This document shows, in pieces, positions 4,514 to 6,169 of a stretch of 6,169 nt of DNA. The notes under the pieces were generated by a model. That model was given only the letters and a program-made list of their open reading frames with translations. It made no database searches and was not told where the DNA came from. Source of the DNA: Caldimonas sp. GTDB lineage: Bacteria > Pseudomonadota > Gammaproteobacteria > Burkholderiales > Burkholderiaceae_C. The DNA is taken from the NCBI GenBank assembly GCA_030150305.1, contig JASLGD010000362.1:1-6169 (forward strand). The letters are read 5' to 3'. Made by a program: the position numbers and the translations under genes. How positions within the stretch are numbered: the stretch's first letter is position 1; each line of letters opens with the position of its first letter.

Positions 4514-6169
4514 ATGCAGGCATCGCTTCCTTCCTTCGCACACCTCGCCCGCTTCGGGTTCGCGCGCTTCGCGGCGTGCGTCGTCGCGCTCGCGCTCGCC
4601 ACGCTCGCCGCGGTCCAGCCGGCGCACGCCGAGGACGACTTCCTGCCTCCCGAGCAGGCGTTCCGCTTCTCGGCGCGTCCGCACGACGCCAAGTCGGTCG
4701 AGGTGACCTTCGCGATCGCTCCCGGCTACTACCTCTACCGCGAGCAGTTCAAGTTCGCGGCGACGGGCGCGACGCTCGGGACGCCAACGATCCCGCCCGG
4801 CAAGGTCAAGTTCGACGAGACGTTCCAGAAGAACGTCGAGACGTATCGCAACGCGATCGCGATCGTCGTTCCTGTCGAGCAGGCGGGCGCCGAGTTTCGT
4901 CTCGTCGTCACGAGCCAGGGCTGTGCCGACGCCGGCCTGTGCTATCCGCCGATGCAGAGCACTGCGGCGGTCGCGCTCAGCGGCTTCGGCGGCGCCGGCA
5001 CTGCGCGCGTCGAGTCGACGGCAGCCGACGCGTCGCCCGTGTCGCCGCCGACGAGCGTCGCCGCGGCAGCGGCAACGCCGTCGCCGAGCGATTCGTCGGC
5101 AATCGAGGCGGTGCTGCGCGGCGGCGCGTTCTGGTCGGTCGTCGGCGCGTTCTTCATCGCCGGGCTGCTGCTGTCGTTGACGCCGTGCGTGCTGCCGATG
5201 CTGCCGATCGTCTCGTCGATCATCGTCGGTCAGGCCGGCGCGCCGAAGGCCGCAGGCGCGGGCGGGACCACGCCCGGCGGCGTCTCGCGGGGCCGCGGCT
5301 TCGCGCTCGCGGCGTCGTACTCGTTCGGGATGGCCGTGGTCTACACCGCGTTCGGCGTCTTCGCGGGCCTCGCCGGCGAAGGTCTCGCGGCGGCGTTGCA
5401 GAACGCGTGGGTGCTCGGCGCGTTCGCGCTCGGCCTCGTCGCGCTGTCGCTCTCGATGTTCGGCGTCTACGAGCTGCAGTTGCCGTCGGGCCTGACGTCG
5501 CGCTTCGCCGACGCGGCGCACAAGCTGCCCGCGGGCCGCGTCGCCGGCGTCTGCGCGATGGGCGGCGTCTCGGCGCTGATCGTGAGCCCGTGCGTCGCCG
5601 CGCCGCTTGCCGGCGCGCTGCTCTATCTCAGCCAGACGCGCGACGTCTGGCTCGGCGGCACCGCGCTCTTCTCGCTCGCCGCGGGAATGAGCGTTCCGCT
5701 GCTGCTCGTCGGGGCGTCGGCGGGTGCGCTGCTGCCGCGCGCCGGCGCCTGGATGGTCGAGGTGAAGGCGGCCTTCGGCGTCCTTCTCCTCGGCGTCGCG
5801 ATCTGGACGGTGCAGCCGGTCCTTCCCGGTCCGCTCGCGCTCGCGCTCTGGGGCTTGCTCGCGCTCTTCGCGGCGGCGCTCCTCGTCCACCGCGCGCGTG
5901 CGTTGACGGCGGCCGAGCCGGCCGCCGTCAAGCCGCAACCGTCACCGCGGCTCGCGTGGCGGCAGGCCATCGCAGCGCTGCTCGGGCTCGTCGGAGTGCT
6001 GCAGGTGGTCGGCGCAGCGTCGGGCGCGACCGACCCGTTGCAGCCGCTGGCACGCTTCTCCGCGAGGAGCGGCGTCGATCCGACTCCCGGCATGCCGCGC
6101 TTCCAGAGCGTGAAGAGCGCCGCCGAGCTCGACGCGAGCCTGAAGAGCGCCGGCAAGCCGGTGATGCTC
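4514..6169 (+). CDS. dsbD: Thiol:disulfide interchange protein DsbD (3' end cut by window)
   Basis: DsbD carries electrons from cytoplasmic thioredoxin across the inner membrane to periplasmic DsbC, DsbG and CcmG, supporting disulfide isomerisation and cytochrome c maturation. The frame is open from the ATG at 4514 to the window edge (552 residues). Residues 1-39 are a signal peptide with a hydrophobic core at 20-33 and a likely cleavage after AHA. The periplasmic alpha domain follows, with FLPPEQAF, GYYLYR at 71-76 and the redox pair C137/C143 in CADAGLCYPP. An Ala/Pro/Ser linker (about 160-195) leads to an eight-helix core at about 205-505. The core contains C225 in TPCVLPMLPI and C360 in SPCVAAPLAG, the two transmembrane redox cysteines. 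The last residues, SAGKPVML, are the entry to the C-terminal thioredoxin-like domain, whose CXXC lies beyond the window. It starts 43 nt after the permease gene. No clear Shine-Dalgarno sequence precedes the ATG, but the signal peptide fits it well. Confidence 0.96.
   Translation, partial: MQASLPSFAHLARFGFARFAACVVALALATLAAVQPAHAEDDFLPPEQAFRFSARPHDAKSVEVTFAIAPGYYLYREQFKFAATGATLGTPTIPPGKVKFDETFQKNVETYRNAIAIVVPVEQAGAEFRLVVTSQGCADAGLCYPPMQSTAAVALSGFGGAGTARVESTAADASPVSPPTSVAAAAATPSPSDSSAIEAVLRGGAFWSVVGAFFIAGLLLSLTPCVLPMLPIVSSIIVGQAGAPKAAGAGGTTPGGVSRGRGFALAASYSFGMAVVYTAFGVFAGLAGEGLAAALQNAWVLGAFALGLVALSLSMFGVYELQLPSGLTSRFADAAHKLPAGRVAGVCAMGGVSALIVSPCVAAPLAGALLYLSQTRDVWLGGTALFSLAAGMSVPLLLVGASAGALLPRAGAWMVEVKAAFGVLLLGVAIWTVQPVLPGPLALALWGLLALFAAALLVHRARALTAAEPAAVKPQPSPRLAWRQAIAALLGLVGVLQVVGAASGATDPLQPLARFSARSGVDPTPGMPRFQSVKSAAELDASLKSAGKPVML

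Noticed and set aside
4445..5938. Long open frame on the - strand (497 codons) opposite dsbD
   Set aside because: Its translation is dominated by Arg, Ala, Glu and Asp runs with no recognisable domain. This is the expected mirror image of a high-GC gene with G/C-ending codons. The + strand frame is clearly DsbD.

Overview
The window comes from a GC-rich bacterium, very probably a betaproteobacterium and most likely Burkholderiales-like. I infer this from remembered protein features: the wording of the RpoA N- and C-terminal regions, the S4 sequence, and DsbD. No search was run. All seven genes lie on the + strand, tightly spaced, with strong G/C third-position preference throughout. Nothing suggests a recently acquired island.

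Positions 1-2735 are the distal part of the alpha (ribosomal protein/RNA polymerase) operon: rpsK (S11, 5' end cut off), rpsD (S4, GTG start), rpoA (RNA polymerase alpha) and rplQ (L17). The spacers between these genes are fairly long (101, 161 and 121 nt). Each contains at least one clear inverted repeat. The most striking is the rpsD-rpoA spacer, which holds a very stable terminator-like hairpin followed by a second perfect 10-bp hairpin.

Positions 2759-4470 encode a two-gene ABC-2 type exporter of the NodI/NodJ family: an ATPase starting 23 nt after rplQ, and a six-helix permease starting 5 nt after the ATPase. The permease start has no visible ribosome-binding site, so translational coupling is likely.

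Positions 4514-6169 encode the first 552 residues of DsbD, the cytoplasmic-membrane thiol:disulfide interchange protein. A signal peptide, the periplasmic alpha domain with its CX5C pair and the eight-helix membrane core with both redox cysteines are present. The window stops just before the expected CXXC of the C-terminal thioredoxin-like domain.

The layout is a housekeeping translation/transcription operon read straight into an exporter and then a periplasmic reductant-supply gene. No mobile elements, CRISPR arrays, tRNA or rRNA genes were seen. I found no convincing undescribed system. The best leads are the placement of the NodIJ-like exporter directly behind rplQ and the structured spacers of the alpha operon.
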